Shown here: positions 34,982-44,714 of the stretch, one piece after another
Numbering within the stretch: the stretch's first letter is position 1
How the letters are laid out: each line of letters starts with the position of its first letter
Assembly (NCBI RefSeq): GCF_005860805.1
Contig: NZ_VCEJ01000002.1
Span: forward strand, 2,278,375 to 2,342,374
DNA length: 64,000 nt
Source of the DNA: Dyadobacter luticola
GTDB taxonomy: Bacteria > Bacteroidota > Bacteroidia > Cytophagales > Spirosomataceae
Reading direction: 5' to 3'
Notes under the pieces: model-generated
Told to the model about the DNA's origin: nothing
Database searches by the model: none
The model's input: the letters and a program-made list of their open reading frames with translations, nothing else
Position numbers and translations under genes: made by a program

Positions 34982-35944
34982 ATGAAACCTCTCAAAATAG
35001 CGACCGCACAATTTGAAAACCGCAGCGGTGACAAAGAATTTAACCTTGAAATGATCCGCCAGCTTTCGAAGGAAGCAGCTGCAAAAGGCGCGCAGGTGAT
35101 TGCTTTCCATGAATGTTCGGTTACCGGTTACAGTTTCGCGCGGAACCTCTCGCGGGAACAAATGCTGGAAATTTCGGAAACGATTCCCGATGGTCCCAGC
35201 GTTCAAAAGTTGATCAATATTGCGCGGGATTGCAACATCGTGGTCCTGGCCGGACTTTTTGAAAAAGATGAAGACGACAAAATGTATAAAGGTTACGTCT
35301 GCGTCGATGGAAATGGCCTGATTGCGAAGTACAGAAAACTGCATCCTTTTATCAATCCGCATTTAACGCCCGGTGATGAATATGTGGTTTTTGATCTTTT
35401 TGGCTGGAAATGCGGCATTTTGATTTGCTACGACAACAACATTGTCGAAAATGTGCGCGCCACCAAACTCCTCGGCGCCGACATCATTTTCATGCCGCAC
35501 GTGACGATGTGCACGCCGTCGACACGCCCGGGAGCTGGTTTCGTCGACCCGAAGCTTTGGTACAACCGCCAGGCCGACCCGACATCTTTGCGCCAGGAAT
35601 TTGCTAGTTTGAAAGGTCGCGCCTGGCTCATGAAGTGGCTGCCGGCGAGGGCGTACGACAATGCGGTCTACGCCATTTTTTCCAACCCGATCGGCATGGA
35701 TGATGATCAGCTGAAAAACGGTTGCTCGATGATCCTCGATCCGTTTGGCGACATTATCGCCGAATGCCGCGAGCTGGACAATGCGATTGCCGTCGCCACA
35801 TTAACGCCTGAAAAACTGGAACTGGCTGGCGGTCACCGATATCTGCAAGCACGTCGGCCTGAGTTATATAGGGACATCATCGGCCAGGAACATGCTTCGG
35901 CGCAAAAAGTCGTCTGGATGCAGGGGGCTGATCAGAAAGCGTGA
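34982..35944 (+). CDS. Carbon-nitrogen hydrolase (nitrilase superfamily)
   Basis: This 320-residue enzyme has the nitrilase catalytic triad: Glu44 in FHECSVTGY, Lys119 in KYRKLHPF and Cys149 in LICYDN. It should hydrolyse an amide, nitrile or carbamoyl bond; the substrate class cannot be settled from sequence. It has no signal peptide, so it is cytoplasmic. The ATG at 34982 starts the conserved beta strand (LKIATAQFEN); upstream non-ATG extension is unlikely. Its stop codon directly abuts the stop of the facing GH114-like gene. Confidence 0.92.
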   Translation: MKPLKIATAQFENRSGDKEFNLEMIRQLSKEAAAKGAQVIAFHECSVTGYSFARNLSREQMLEISETIPDGPSVQKLINIARDCNIVVLAGLFEKDEDDKMYKGYVCVDGNGLIAKYRKLHPFINPHLTPGDEYVVFDLFGWKCGILICYDNNIVENVRATKLLGADIIFMPHVTMCTPSTRPGAGFVDPKLWYNRQADPTSLRQEFASLKGRAWLMKWLPARAYDNAVYAIFSNPIGMDDDQLKNGCSMILDPFGDIIAECRELDNAIAVATLTPEKLELAGGHRYLQARRPELYRDIIGQEHASAQKVVWMQGADQKA

Positions 35945-36799
35945 TTATTGGCACCGGCCGGTCCACTTATCCAGATCACGTTTTTTAATGATCGCGTCAA
36001 ATCTCAATGATTTGGCTTTCGGGCAAACATTGGTCGAAAAGGCTTTTTGCGACATCATATCTGTGTATTCGACGGCAAAAACAGGTTTATCCTTTGTAAT
36101 AAAAACCTGCATATCCTGCTGCCAACCCTGATCGAAAGCATCTTCGGTCAGGGCCCAGTCAAACTTCGCGCTAAACTCCGGCGCCAGCTCAGGCACATTC
36201 TTCTGACCGATACCCAGGCCATTTTTATGCGCCATTGTGATCAGAAAATCACAATATTTCCGGGTATCACTTTCGCTGATCGGAAATCCGGTTTCATTGC
36301 TGTAACTGTCCAGATTATCCGGTTCAATTGCATCGAAGCCCTTCTGAATGATCATATTAAACCGTGAATTCAGCCAGGGTTTCAACTGATCAATCCGCCT
36401 GATATCCAGCCACTTTTCATCCGGCCACTCATCATACACTTTCCCGACGACGGCTTTCGGCAACAAATGCACATCCGGCCGGTCATTTTCAATCGTCCCC
36501 ACAGACAAATACGCGATCACCTTCTTACCCTGTGCGTGCAGGGCCGCGACCTGCTCCTTGGTCGTAGTGAAAGCGTCCACATCCACGACATCGGCATCAA
36601 ACTGGTCTTTATCCTCCAAATCTGCCAGATCCCAATCAAAAGAAACCCCTACCTGAGGCTTCCACCAATCGGTTTTATCAGAAGGTAGCGCAGTGCTGTC
36701 AACAATGTTGACCGTATCAACGTCAATCCCGTCGCTGCTGCACGAAGTGGCTAAAATGATTGGAAGAATTAAAATCAGGAGGCTTTTGAGTGCTTGCAT
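35945..36799 (-). CDS. GH114-like endo-alpha-1,4-polygalactosaminidase lipoprotein
   Basis: This 284-residue lipoprotein (lipobox LATSC, Cys20) has the TM1410/GH114-type barrel: WDLADLEDKDQFDADVVDVD (about 57-76), the AYLSVGTIE strand near 96, the GFDAIEPDNLDSYSN segment with catalytic acidic residues (about 153-167) and FDWALTEDAF near 213. Such enzymes cleave alpha-1,4-linked galactosaminoglycans, though members with other specificities exist. It would sit on a membrane surface. Galactosamine release would fit with the amino-sugar PTS elsewhere in the window, but no sequence link ties the two. Confidence 0.85.
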   Translation of the reverse strand: MQALKSLLILILPIILATSCSSDGIDVDTVNIVDSTALPSDKTDWWKPQVGVSFDWDLADLEDKDQFDADVVDVDAFTTTKEQVAALHAQGKKVIAYLSVGTIENDRPDVHLLPKAVVGKVYDEWPDEKWLDIRRIDQLKPWLNSRFNMIIQKGFDAIEPDNLDSYSNETGFPISESDTRKYCDFLITMAHKNGLGIGQKNVPELAPEFSAKFDWALTEDAFDQGWQQDMQVFITKDKPVFAVEYTDMMSQKAFSTNVCPKAKSLRFDAIIKKRDLDKWTGRCQ

Positions 36800-36962
36800 T
36801 GGAGAAAGTAACGCGGGGTTGGTTGAACGTCTGGGTTAAACGTTGCGGCGCGTGCTGTTATTTTCTGTTGGGTGCAGGTCGAAGATTGAAATCGATTACT
36901 TGGCAAAGGAATGCGGGTATTTACCGCGAGATAACTTCCCGACTGCACTGCGCTCAGTCACA

Positions 36963-37301
36963 TCATAACCCACTCAACTTCAAAGAATTAGGTGGAACCA
37001 TTTGCCAGAGGTCCTTGCGAAGCTGCTGGATTTCCTGTAATGCCCGGCTGCCGAGGGCAGTTACTTTGAACATGCGTTTGCGCCTTCCGCCCCTGTCGGT
37101 ACTTGCGCCGCCTAGCTCGGATTTCACGAAACCCTTTTCTTCCAGGCGAATGAGTGTGTTATGCACCGTCCCGAATGTCACGCTGCGGCCGGTATGTTCT
37201 TCCAGCGCCTGACTGATCGTGACGCCGTAGCCCTGCCCGTCGAGGATCGCGACCATCAATAAAACCACTTCTTCAAACTCGCCCAGGTAAGTCCGCCGCA
37301 T
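36963..37301 (-). CDS. PadR-family transcriptional regulator
   Basis: This 112-residue protein is a PadR winged helix: LGEFEEVVLLMVAILDGQGYGVTIS at the start, the SVTFGTVHNTLIRLEEKGFV recognition helix (about 40-59) and GGRRKRMFKVTALG (about 71-84), then a short dimerisation helix. It is divergent from the ankyrin-repeat gene. In Bacteroidota such a PadR usually sits beside an FtsX-type permease; here the permease is 2.2 kb away, on the other strand. Confidence 0.92.
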   Translation of the reverse strand: MRRTYLGEFEEVVLLMVAILDGQGYGVTISQALEEHTGRSVTFGTVHNTLIRLEEKGFVKSELGGASTDRGGRRKRMFKVTALGSRALQEIQQLRKDLWQMVPPNSLKLSGL

Positions 37302-37501
37302 GCGTTTTGCTATTTGTTTCTATTTTATCGAACAAACTTGTGCCAAGGTTTGAAAATCGGCTTTCTGAGCAATCGAGGTGGATTTTTGTTTATTTTGATA
37401 GAATGCATTTGTTCAACTGGGGACGGAGAACGTTCGTTATTGGACAGTGTTTGCGGTAAATTTTCGTTCGCATTTTCTTTTTTAGTCAAAACAAAAAATT
37501 C

Positions 37502-38854
37502 ATGTCCGAAGCCACCCAGCACCCCGAAGATCTCCAAGCCTCCTTTATCCGTGCAGCGATCTGGTATGGAGATCTTGCTGAGGCGGATGCTATTTTGGCG
37601 AAAAATCCGGAATTGGCGGGGATGAGTGTTTTTACGGCGGCGATTTTAGGGAATGTTGGATTGGTTCATGATTTTTTGGCCACAGATAGCACGAATTACA
37701 CGAATACGGCTGCGCCGTTTGGGGGAAATGCGCTGGTTTATCTTTGTATGTCTAAATATTTTAGACTCAATACTGAGCGGAGCGATGATTTTCTGGCTAC
37801 TGCGCGGCTCTTTCTCGAAGGAGGCACCGATCCGAACTCAGATTTCTGGAGCACAGGAACTTATCCTGAATTTGAAACTGCATTATATGGAGCGGCGGGC
37901 ATTGCACACCATGAAGGGATGACGAGGCTACTACTGGAATTTGGCGCCAATCCGAATGATGAAGAGGCCGTGTACCACTCGCCGGAGACGGATGAAAATG
38001 GTGCGATGAAGGCATTGGTCGAAACCGGAAAGGTTACGCCGGAAAACCTGGCGCTGATGCTCATCCGCAAGCACGACTGGCACGATTACCACGGCGCAAA
38101 GTGGCTGCTCGAACAAGGTGCCGATCCCAATCTGATCTGGCACGACACCTCACCGTTTCATCATGCACTGGCGCGGGTCAACCACATTGCATTTTTCAAG
38201 CTACTACTCGATCATGGCGCGAATCCGGAAGTATCGGTCGGCGGAATGACGGCGGCGACAAAAGCGGTGCGTCACGGCCGGGCGGATGTGCTGACGGAAT
38301 TGCACAAACGCAACATTCCGTACACTTTGAAAGGCCTGGACAAATTGATCCAGGCGTGTGCGTTCGGCGATGTGCCAGAAGCGCAGGCGATTGCGAATGG
38401 TGCGCCTTATCTCGTAAAAAACCTGTTGGCGATGGGCGGCGAGCTGCTGGCACGGTTTACTTCCTGCGGTAATGCTCAGGGCGTCAATATGCTGCTGGAT
38501 ATGGGCATAAAAGTGGATGAGCCTTTTGAAGCCGGCGACAACTACTGGGAAATCCCGAAAGGTAGTCTGGCTATCCACATTGCCGCCTGGCTGGCTTATC
38601 CCGAAGTGATCCAACTGCTGATTTTTCGCGGTTCGCCTATTGAAACGCCGGATGCAAATGGTGCTACCCCGATGGACCTGGCCATACGCGCCTGCACGGG
38701 TTCACATTGGATGGACCGGCGGACGCCCAAATCGGTGGAGATACTACTCCGGGCCGGGGCGAAAGCAGATCACATTTCGCTTCCAACAGGTTATGCGCCG
38801 GTGGACGAACTGTTGGGCGCTGGCACGAACGTACCAAAGGATCCGGAAGATTAA
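37502..38854 (+). CDS. Ankyrin-repeat protein
   Basis: This 450-residue cytoplasmic protein is built of ankyrin-type repeats over most of its length. Clear units are TRLLLEFGANPNDEEA (about 140-155), AKWLLEQGADPNLIW (about 198-212), FKLLLDHGANPEVSVGG (about 232-248), VNMLLDMGIKV (about 329) and the final VEILLRAGAKADH (about 414). No catalytic domain or signal sequence is seen. The role is protein-protein contact; the partner is unknown. It follows the divergent PadR gene. Confidence 0.88.
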   Translation: MSEATQHPEDLQASFIRAAIWYGDLAEADAILAKNPELAGMSVFTAAILGNVGLVHDFLATDSTNYTNTAAPFGGNALVYLCMSKYFRLNTERSDDFLATARLFLEGGTDPNSDFWSTGTYPEFETALYGAAGIAHHEGMTRLLLEFGANPNDEEAVYHSPETDENGAMKALVETGKVTPENLALMLIRKHDWHDYHGAKWLLEQGADPNLIWHDTSPFHHALARVNHIAFFKLLLDHGANPEVSVGGMTAATKAVRHGRADVLTELHKRNIPYTLKGLDKLIQACAFGDVPEAQAIANGAPYLVKNLLAMGGELLARFTSCGNAQGVNMLLDMGIKVDEPFEAGDNYWEIPKGSLAIHIAAWLAYPEVIQLLIFRGSPIETPDANGATPMDLAIRACTGSHWMDRRTPKSVEILLRAGAKADHISLPTGYAPVDELLGAGTNVPKDPED

Positions 38855-38982
38855 CCCGCTTATTCTATTACAAAACTTACGGAAAATATAATATTGCCGG
38901 GATTGCGCCGCACCCGAATTTTTCTAAATTTGACCGCACAAAGCGTGTCAAAACTATAAGCAAACTATTAATTTTTTGTAAA

Positions 38983-39360
38983 ATGATGAAAGCGAAGCAT
39001 TTACTATTAGCCATCCTGACCATCTGTCTTTTTTCTTTGACCTCGTTTAAAACATTCGCTGCGGATGAAATCGTTGGCAAGTGGAAATACACCGTTTCCA
39101 ATGTGCCGCCGGAGTATGAGACAGGCGTCATGACATTTGAACAAAAAGATGGAAAATTGACGGGTTATCTTGGCGAAGCTGAGAAAACGGAATTTAAGGA
39201 TCTGGTTGTAGATCAGGGAAAAGTGACATTCAAAATGGATTTCCAGGGCGGGACGCTTACCTTCACATTGGCGCAGGCAGGCGACAAACTTTCCGGTGTT
39301 ATCGTCGGTCAGGACGGCGAATATCCCATCGCCGCGGTGAAGGAAGCTGCGAAAAATTAG
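38983..39360 (+). CDS. Small secreted lipocalin-like hypothetical protein
   Basis: This 125-residue protein has a signal peptide (about 1-27, ending FAA) followed by a beta-rich domain: EIVGKWKYTVSNVPPE, MTFEQKDGKLTGYL and TFTLAQAGDKLSGVIV. This pattern of repeated short strands is common in small exported Bacteroidota proteins of unknown function. The ATG at 38983 (doubled, ATGATG) gives the signal peptide; longer upstream translations run into the ankyrin gene and are implausible. A strong terminator follows. Confidence 0.8.
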   Translation: MMKAKHLLLAILTICLFSLTSFKTFAADEIVGKWKYTVSNVPPEYETGVMTFEQKDGKLTGYLGEAEKTEFKDLVVDQGKVTFKMDFQGGTLTFTLAQAGDKLSGVIVGQDGEYPIAAVKEAAKN

Positions 39361-39400
39361 GGCTTGATTTTTCAAGCTTTCAACTATTTTATTTAATAAA

Positions 39401-39450
39401 AAAGAATGTCCGCTGCTGATCTTTAATGTTCAGAATCGGACATTCTTTTT
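39401..39450. terminator. Strong 12-bp hairpin terminator
   Basis: AAAGAATGTCCG pairs perfectly with CGGACATTCTTT across a 24-base loop and runs into a T tract, 40 bases after the small secreted protein gene. Confidence 0.85.
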
Positions 39451-39539
39451 GATGAAAATGTACTTAATCAGCTCAATAACATTGAATTAAGATCCTGGTA
39501 TAATTTTAGAAATTACAGATTCAGATACCTGAATTAGCC

Positions 39540-41954
39540 ATGATCAAAAATTACTTTAAAATCTCATGGCGGAACATGCTTCGCAACAAAGCATTTTCCG
39601 CCATCAACATTGTCGGCCTCGCTCTTGGCGTGGCCGCTTGTATTTTAATCCTCCAATATGTTGCCTTCGAGCTCAGCTACGACAACTTTCACAAAAATGC
39701 GCCGAACATTTACCGTGTCCGGCAGGACCGGTACAACGAAGGCAAGCTGAGTACGCAGTGGGCAGCCGGCGCCTATGCCGTCGGGAATTCCTTCAAGGAC
39801 GCCTTTCCCGAAGTGCAGGATTACGTCAAACTTTTGGGCCGCAATAACAGTCTGCTCGATTATGGCGACCGCAGTATCAAAATCGGCCGGTTCTATGTTG
39901 CGAGCCCGTCGCTGTTCACAATGTTTTCTTTCCCGCTGGTGGCCGGAGATCCGAAAACGGCTTTGAAGGAAACCAACACGATGGTCGTCTCGGAATCTGT
40001 CGCGAAAAGGCTCTTTGGCAACGAAAATCCAATCGGCAAAACTGTTAAAGCCAACAAACGCAAACCTTTTAAAATCACGGGGATATATAAAGATATGCCC
40101 GCCAACTCACACCTGAAATCAGAGATATTTGTTTCCTACGCCACTTTCAAAGCCGATGTAAAACCCGACGACCCGGATCAGGCCTGGCAGTGGGACGGCT
40201 GCCTGACGTATATCCAGCTACGGCCCGGCACCAATCCAAAAGCTTTGGAAGCCAAGTTTCCCCCGCTAATCGACAAATTGGCTGGCGCGGAGCATAAGAA
40301 ATACAGATCGGCGGCGATATACCTGCTGCAACCGCTGCGCGACATTCACTTATATTCTCACCTGATGATGGAAGCCGAGGCCAACGGAGATGGCAAAACC
40401 GTGTACCTGCTGCTTGGAATCGCGTTTTTTATTGTCGTTATCGCCTGGGTCAATTATGTAAACCTGGCTACGGCGCGGGCAATTAACCGCGCCAAGGAAG
40501 TGGGTGTGCGTAAGGCGGTGGGCTCTTTGCGGAGCCAGCTCATAGGGCAGTTTATGACGGAATCCGTTTTGTTGAATGCTTTTGCAGTTGTTTTGGCACT
40601 GATACTTGTTGCGCTGGCGCTGCCTAAATTCAATGAGATTTCGGGCCAGCAGCTGTCCTTTGGTTTGTTAAAAAGCAAAATGTTCTGGTTGCCACTGGTT
40701 GGGCTTTTTGTGGTCGGGGCGTTCTTTTCGGGCATGTACCCGGCGTTCGTGCTGTCTGGTTTCAAGCCGGTTTTGGTTTTAAAAGGCAAAGTAATGGCCA
40801 CGCGTCAGGGAATTGTCCTCCGCAAATCGCTGGTTGTTTTTCAGTTTGCAGCTTCGCTGTTTTTACTGGTCGGAACGCTGGCGGTATTTCAGCAGATCCG
40901 CTTTATGCGCTCGCAAAGCCTGGGCCTGAACATTGAGCAAACCCTGGTGGTTAACCCACCGATTGTCGCCGATGATTCCACTTATATGCGCCAGCTATCG
41001 GCTTTCCGCGATGAACTGCTGCGCAAATCCAATATTAAAGGCGTGACCGCTTCCAGCGTAGTACCTGGCACGGCTTCCGACTGGAATGCGGGTGGCATCA
41101 GGCTGAAAGGCACCGATGAAAGTCAGGGCAAACAATACCGGGTTATTGGTACAGATTATGATTTTCTCAAAACCTATGACTTGAAACTGATCGCCGGGCG
41201 TAATTTTTCCAAAGATTTTGGCACCGATCCCAAAGCAGTGATTTTCAATAAAATGGCCATTCAGCAGTTAGGCTTTCCGAACCCGGCGGATGCGATTGGA
41301 AAAGAAATTGATTTCTGGGGTGATGTTTTTACGATTGTTGGTGTGACAGATAACTTTCACCAGCAGTCTCTACGAGATGCTTATGAACCGCTGATCATCA
41401 GGCTGATACCAGATCTGCGTGGTTACTTTTCCATCAAACTTTCAGGCGGGCAGGCCAGTGCCGCCGTGGCTTCGATCCGCGAAGAATGGAACCGGTTTTT
41501 CCCGGGGAATCCGTTCGAATACGAGTATCTCGACCAGCATTTTAATGATCAATATAAAGCAGATCAGCGTTTTGGGCAGGTTTTCGGGATCTTTACCGGT
41601 CTCGCCATTCTGGTTGCTTGTCTCGGCTTATTCGGTTTGGCATCTTTCACCACCGCCCAGCGCACCAAGGAAATTGGTATCCGCAAAGTTCTCGGCTCTT
41701 CGGTTTTCGCGATCGTCGAAATGTTGTACCGCGAGTTTGTCGTCCTCGTCGCGATCTCCTTCGTAGTCGCCACGCCGCTCGCCTGGTATGCCGTAAGCCA
41801 GTGGCTCGATACCTACGCTTTCCGCACCGACATTCAATGGTGGCTTTTCCTGGTGCCGTTTGTTGCTGTGCTGCTAATCGCCTTAATCACAGTTAGTTTT
41901 CAAAGTATCAAAGCTGCGCTGACAAACCCGGTGACCTCGCTGCGAAGTGAATAA
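39540..41954 (+). CDS. FtsX-type ABC transporter permease (MacB-like)
   Basis: This 804-residue membrane protein has the double-FtsX layout of Bacteroidota permeases: an N-terminal helix after FKISWRNMLRNKAFSAIN, a periplasmic MacB-type domain (about 45-270), three helices (about 285-420), a second half starting RKSLVVFQFAASLFLL (about 428-448), another periplasmic domain and a C-terminal helix trio (GLFGLASFTTAQRTKEIGIRKVLG motif at about 698-721). It should work with an ATPase to move substrate or do mechanical work in the envelope. No ATPase gene is in the window, so it is an orphan here. Confidence 0.93.
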   Translation: MIKNYFKISWRNMLRNKAFSAINIVGLALGVAACILILQYVAFELSYDNFHKNAPNIYRVRQDRYNEGKLSTQWAAGAYAVGNSFKDAFPEVQDYVKLLGRNNSLLDYGDRSIKIGRFYVASPSLFTMFSFPLVAGDPKTALKETNTMVVSESVAKRLFGNENPIGKTVKANKRKPFKITGIYKDMPANSHLKSEIFVSYATFKADVKPDDPDQAWQWDGCLTYIQLRPGTNPKALEAKFPPLIDKLAGAEHKKYRSAAIYLLQPLRDIHLYSHLMMEAEANGDGKTVYLLLGIAFFIVVIAWVNYVNLATARAINRAKEVGVRKAVGSLRSQLIGQFMTESVLLNAFAVVLALILVALALPKFNEISGQQLSFGLLKSKMFWLPLVGLFVVGAFFSGMYPAFVLSGFKPVLVLKGKVMATRQGIVLRKSLVVFQFAASLFLLVGTLAVFQQIRFMRSQSLGLNIEQTLVVNPPIVADDSTYMRQLSAFRDELLRKSNIKGVTASSVVPGTASDWNAGGIRLKGTDESQGKQYRVIGTDYDFLKTYDLKLIAGRNFSKDFGTDPKAVIFNKMAIQQLGFPNPADAIGKEIDFWGDVFTIVGVTDNFHQQSLRDAYEPLIIRLIPDLRGYFSIKLSGGQASAAVASIREEWNRFFPGNPFEYEYLDQHFNDQYKADQRFGQVFGIFTGLAILVACLGLFGLASFTTAQRTKEIGIRKVLGSSVFAIVEMLYREFVVLVAISFVVATPLAWYAVSQWLDTYAFRTDIQWWLFLVPFVAVLLIALITVSFQSIKAALTNPVTSLRSE

Positions 41955-41963
41955 TGTTACTTC

Positions 41964-43661
41964 TTACCAACTGAATTTCAACAACGAAACACCCTGCCGA
42001 GGAAGTGACATTTGAATGTTGGCCAAACCATTTTTTGGGTTGATCCACTCCGGCGAAGTCAATAATTGCAGTTGCCCGGCTTTTTCAAGCTGGGCAATTT
42101 GCGCTGGTGTGGGGGCCTTTGGTGAACCCATTTTTTTCCAGGCTTCATAAGCATTACTGTTCTGATTATCAATGCGGTAATGCTGCATTTGGATCCGCTG
42201 CGACGGTAGCCCGGCGATTTTAACTTCTACTTCGACGTCCCCGCTGGGCACATTATCATCATGATAATTCCAGACCATAACTGCTGCGGACCTGGCATTT
42301 TTGGAAGCCAGTGCATTGATATCCGCTGCGCCCCGTACACTTTCGTCCCGAACTTTTTTGTAATCATAAGCCAGGTTTTGTTTCACCTCGGCACGGTTTC
42401 CCTCCATCATTCCATACATTCTGAAAACATTCAGCACCGGCTTATCCACCCCATTTGTCGCCAGGTCCCGGAAGCCGCGAAACCACGCCTGGTCTTCAAA
42501 TTCAAACGCCCAGGTCACTGCGCCAAGCAGGTTAACTCCCCGATTTTCAGCCAGATCGAATTTCCGCGCGAAGGATGCGGCTGTGTAACTAGAATACATC
42601 GTACCATTCCGATAAGCATTTTGCGGGTGCAGATCTTCCGAGCAAGCCGCACATCCTTCCGGGTCCGACTCGCCGATAATGATCGGTAACTTTTTCAATG
42701 TTGGAAATGACGCTACGGTTTCAAAACCTTTATCAATGTCGCGCAGCTGCGTGCCCATATTCATTTGTACATGCCCCTCCACCACTTTCGGCGCACCTTT
42801 CGCATGAAATGTGATAAAGTCGATCGGCGAGCCGGTTTTGCCGGTGACGTAGTTTTTGCCTTTGGTGACGTGTTCCAGGAATGTTTGCAAAAATGCCTGC
42901 GCTTTGTCCCACGAAGGTCCGGTCGTTCCCGGGCCGCCCATTTTGGCAGTCGGCAGGGCACGCTTTACGGCGTCGGCGGTGTAGTCGTACAGCTTAATGT
43001 ACTCTTCCACAGTACCTTTCCAGTAACCAATGTTCGGCTCATTCCAAAGTTCCCAGTACCAGCTTTCCACTTCTTTTTGCCCATACCGCGCCACCGAATG
43101 TTTAACCCACTGAAAAATCAGCTCCGCCCATTTTTTATAATCATTAGGCGGATAAGCCCAGCCCGTATAAATGTCATTGTAATTATCGCCCGGCTTCCAG
43201 AAATGCCGGTAAGGCTGCGGTTTGGACGATAGCGCCTCAGGCATAAAGCCGATCTGCGCAATCGGATGCATGCCGCGTTCAATGTAAGTATCAAAAATTT
43301 TGTCTACAATCGTCCAGTCGTAGACTGGTTTTCCATTTGCGTCCTCGGTATAAGCATTGGTCGAACCCCATTTTAATGCAGCCGTCCCATCACCTGTCAC
43401 CAGCAAACTATGCGCCCGCACATACACCGGCACCTTGTTCATCTGCGAGATTTCAGACAGCAGCTTTTTACCATCCTTCATATACGTATAGTTCGGCTCG
43501 TCATACCCAAACCACGCCCAAATCGGTTTCAGCGGCCCTTTTGATTTCGCGAGGTCTACTTCAATGGTGACTTTCTCCGGATTTTGGGCAAAAGAAGTGG
43601 TTTGCAGTCCGGAGAATAGGATAAGTGAGAGGGTTAAGGTGATACTGCTTTTGATAAACAT
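41964..43661 (-). CDS. GH39-like glycoside hydrolase
   Basis: This 565-residue secreted enzyme (signal about 1-26, ending FAQ) has a clan-A barrel resembling family 39 beta-xylosidases. The acid/base is Glu208 in ELWNEPNIGYW and the likely nucleophile is Glu331 in IIIGESDPEG. The early motif PIWAWFGYDEPNYTY (about 46-60) is like GH39 substrate-binding segments. A C-terminal beta domain follows (about 440-565). Likely substrates are xylosides or related plant glycans; the exact one is not known. It is convergent with the permease gene, nine bases away. Confidence 0.85.
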   Translation of the reverse strand: MFIKSSITLTLSLILFSGLQTTSFAQNPEKVTIEVDLAKSKGPLKPIWAWFGYDEPNYTYMKDGKKLLSEISQMNKVPVYVRAHSLLVTGDGTAALKWGSTNAYTEDANGKPVYDWTIVDKIFDTYIERGMHPIAQIGFMPEALSSKPQPYRHFWKPGDNYNDIYTGWAYPPNDYKKWAELIFQWVKHSVARYGQKEVESWYWELWNEPNIGYWKGTVEEYIKLYDYTADAVKRALPTAKMGGPGTTGPSWDKAQAFLQTFLEHVTKGKNYVTGKTGSPIDFITFHAKGAPKVVEGHVQMNMGTQLRDIDKGFETVASFPTLKKLPIIIGESDPEGCAACSEDLHPQNAYRNGTMYSSYTAASFARKFDLAENRGVNLLGAVTWAFEFEDQAWFRGFRDLATNGVDKPVLNVFRMYGMMEGNRAEVKQNLAYDYKKVRDESVRGAADINALASKNARSAAVMVWNYHDDNVPSGDVEVEVKIAGLPSQRIQMQHYRIDNQNSNAYEAWKKMGSPKAPTPAQIAQLEKAGQLQLLTSPEWINPKNGLANIQMSLPRQGVSLLKFSW

Positions 43662-43819
43662 ATGGGTGGTTTTCTATGATATTCTCAAAAACAGAATTCA
43701 CATTCAGTTTACTCTTTAAAAAAATGCAACCGGTGCATAATCCGTTGTGACCGCTCCATCATTGGTTTGGGTAGGGTTCCGCGTATTCAACATTTTAAAG
43801 CAAAGCAAAATAAGTAAAA

Positions 43820-44713
43820 ATGACTGCAAAAAAATGCTTCGCAACGATGAGTCTGCTCTCCATTTTTCAAATCTTCTTTTCCTGTTCTGATAAAAAACCG
43901 GGTGTTACGGCTGCTGCGGGCTACTATTTTTATGATGAAAAATGGCACTACTATGGTGGATTCAGTAATGCATCTTATCTGGAAATTTCAGGCGCAGATA
44001 CTGCTAGTTTTGAAAAGCTGGACGGAACATTTCCTCTGGCGACTTATGCCCGCGACAAAAATCTGGCTTACTATAATGGAAAAGCGATTCCGGGTGCTAT
44101 TGGGAAATCGTTTTCGCGCATCAAAGGATATCTTTCCAAAGACGAGGCGCATGTTTTCTATCTATCGTCGATGCTGTCCGATGATCCAACGCATTTTGAA
44201 ATAGTTGACGAAAATGTCAGCCGGGATAGCAGGCATGTATTTTGGGGAGACCATGTTATTTCCAAAGATCCGGTTCGTTTCAAACCGATTGGGAAATCGG
44301 CTGGACTTTCTTATTACACAGACAGCAAGGGAGTTATAGCCAACTCAAACCGACTTTCTGGCGCGGATGCAAATACATTTCAAATCCTGTCTCACGGCTA
44401 TTCAAAAGACAAATCGAATGTGTTCTTAATCGACGGCGTCGAGCTGAAAACAATTAACGAAGCTGATCCTGCGACGTTCAAAGTGCTGAATGCCTACTAT
44501 TCGTTGGATGCAAAGTACGTTTTCTGGAATGGTTTGATTTTAGAAAATGCCGATCCGGCTTCTTTTAGAATTTTGAATGAAGAGGTGCATTGCGGCGCCG
44601 ATCACCAGCTGGCTTATCACCGGAATGTTTTTATTCCAAACGCGGATCCCGCCAGTTTTCCTAAAAATAAGCCGTGCAAATACTGTACGGACGAGAAAGT
44701 GGTATTTGAATGA
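43820..44713 (+). CDS. DKNYY-repeat lipoprotein
   Basis: This 297-residue lipoprotein (Cys22 in FFSC) contains repeated DKNYY-type units of about 25 residues, each with a charged turn followed by two aromatics: RDKNLAYYNGKAI, SKDEAHVFYLSSM, SRDSRHVFWGDHVI, SKDKSNVFLIDG and SLDAKYVFWNGLIL. The function of the family is unknown; the repeats suggest an extended binding surface outside the cell membrane. It is divergent from the GH39 gene and ends one base from the facing GNAT stop. Confidence 0.87.
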   Translation: MTAKKCFATMSLLSIFQIFFSCSDKKPGVTAAAGYYFYDEKWHYYGGFSNASYLEISGADTASFEKLDGTFPLATYARDKNLAYYNGKAIPGAIGKSFSRIKGYLSKDEAHVFYLSSMLSDDPTHFEIVDENVSRDSRHVFWGDHVISKDPVRFKPIGKSAGLSYYTDSKGVIANSNRLSGADANTFQILSHGYSKDKSNVFLIDGVELKTINEADPATFKVLNAYYSLDAKYVFWNGLILENADPASFRILNEEVHCGADHQLAYHRNVFIPNADPASFPKNKPCKYCTDEKVVFE

Positions 44714-44714
44714 T

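Noticed and set aside
38707..38982. A longer N-terminal part for the small secreted protein at 38983.
   Set aside because: It overlaps the 3' end of the ankyrin gene in another frame and hides the signal peptide.
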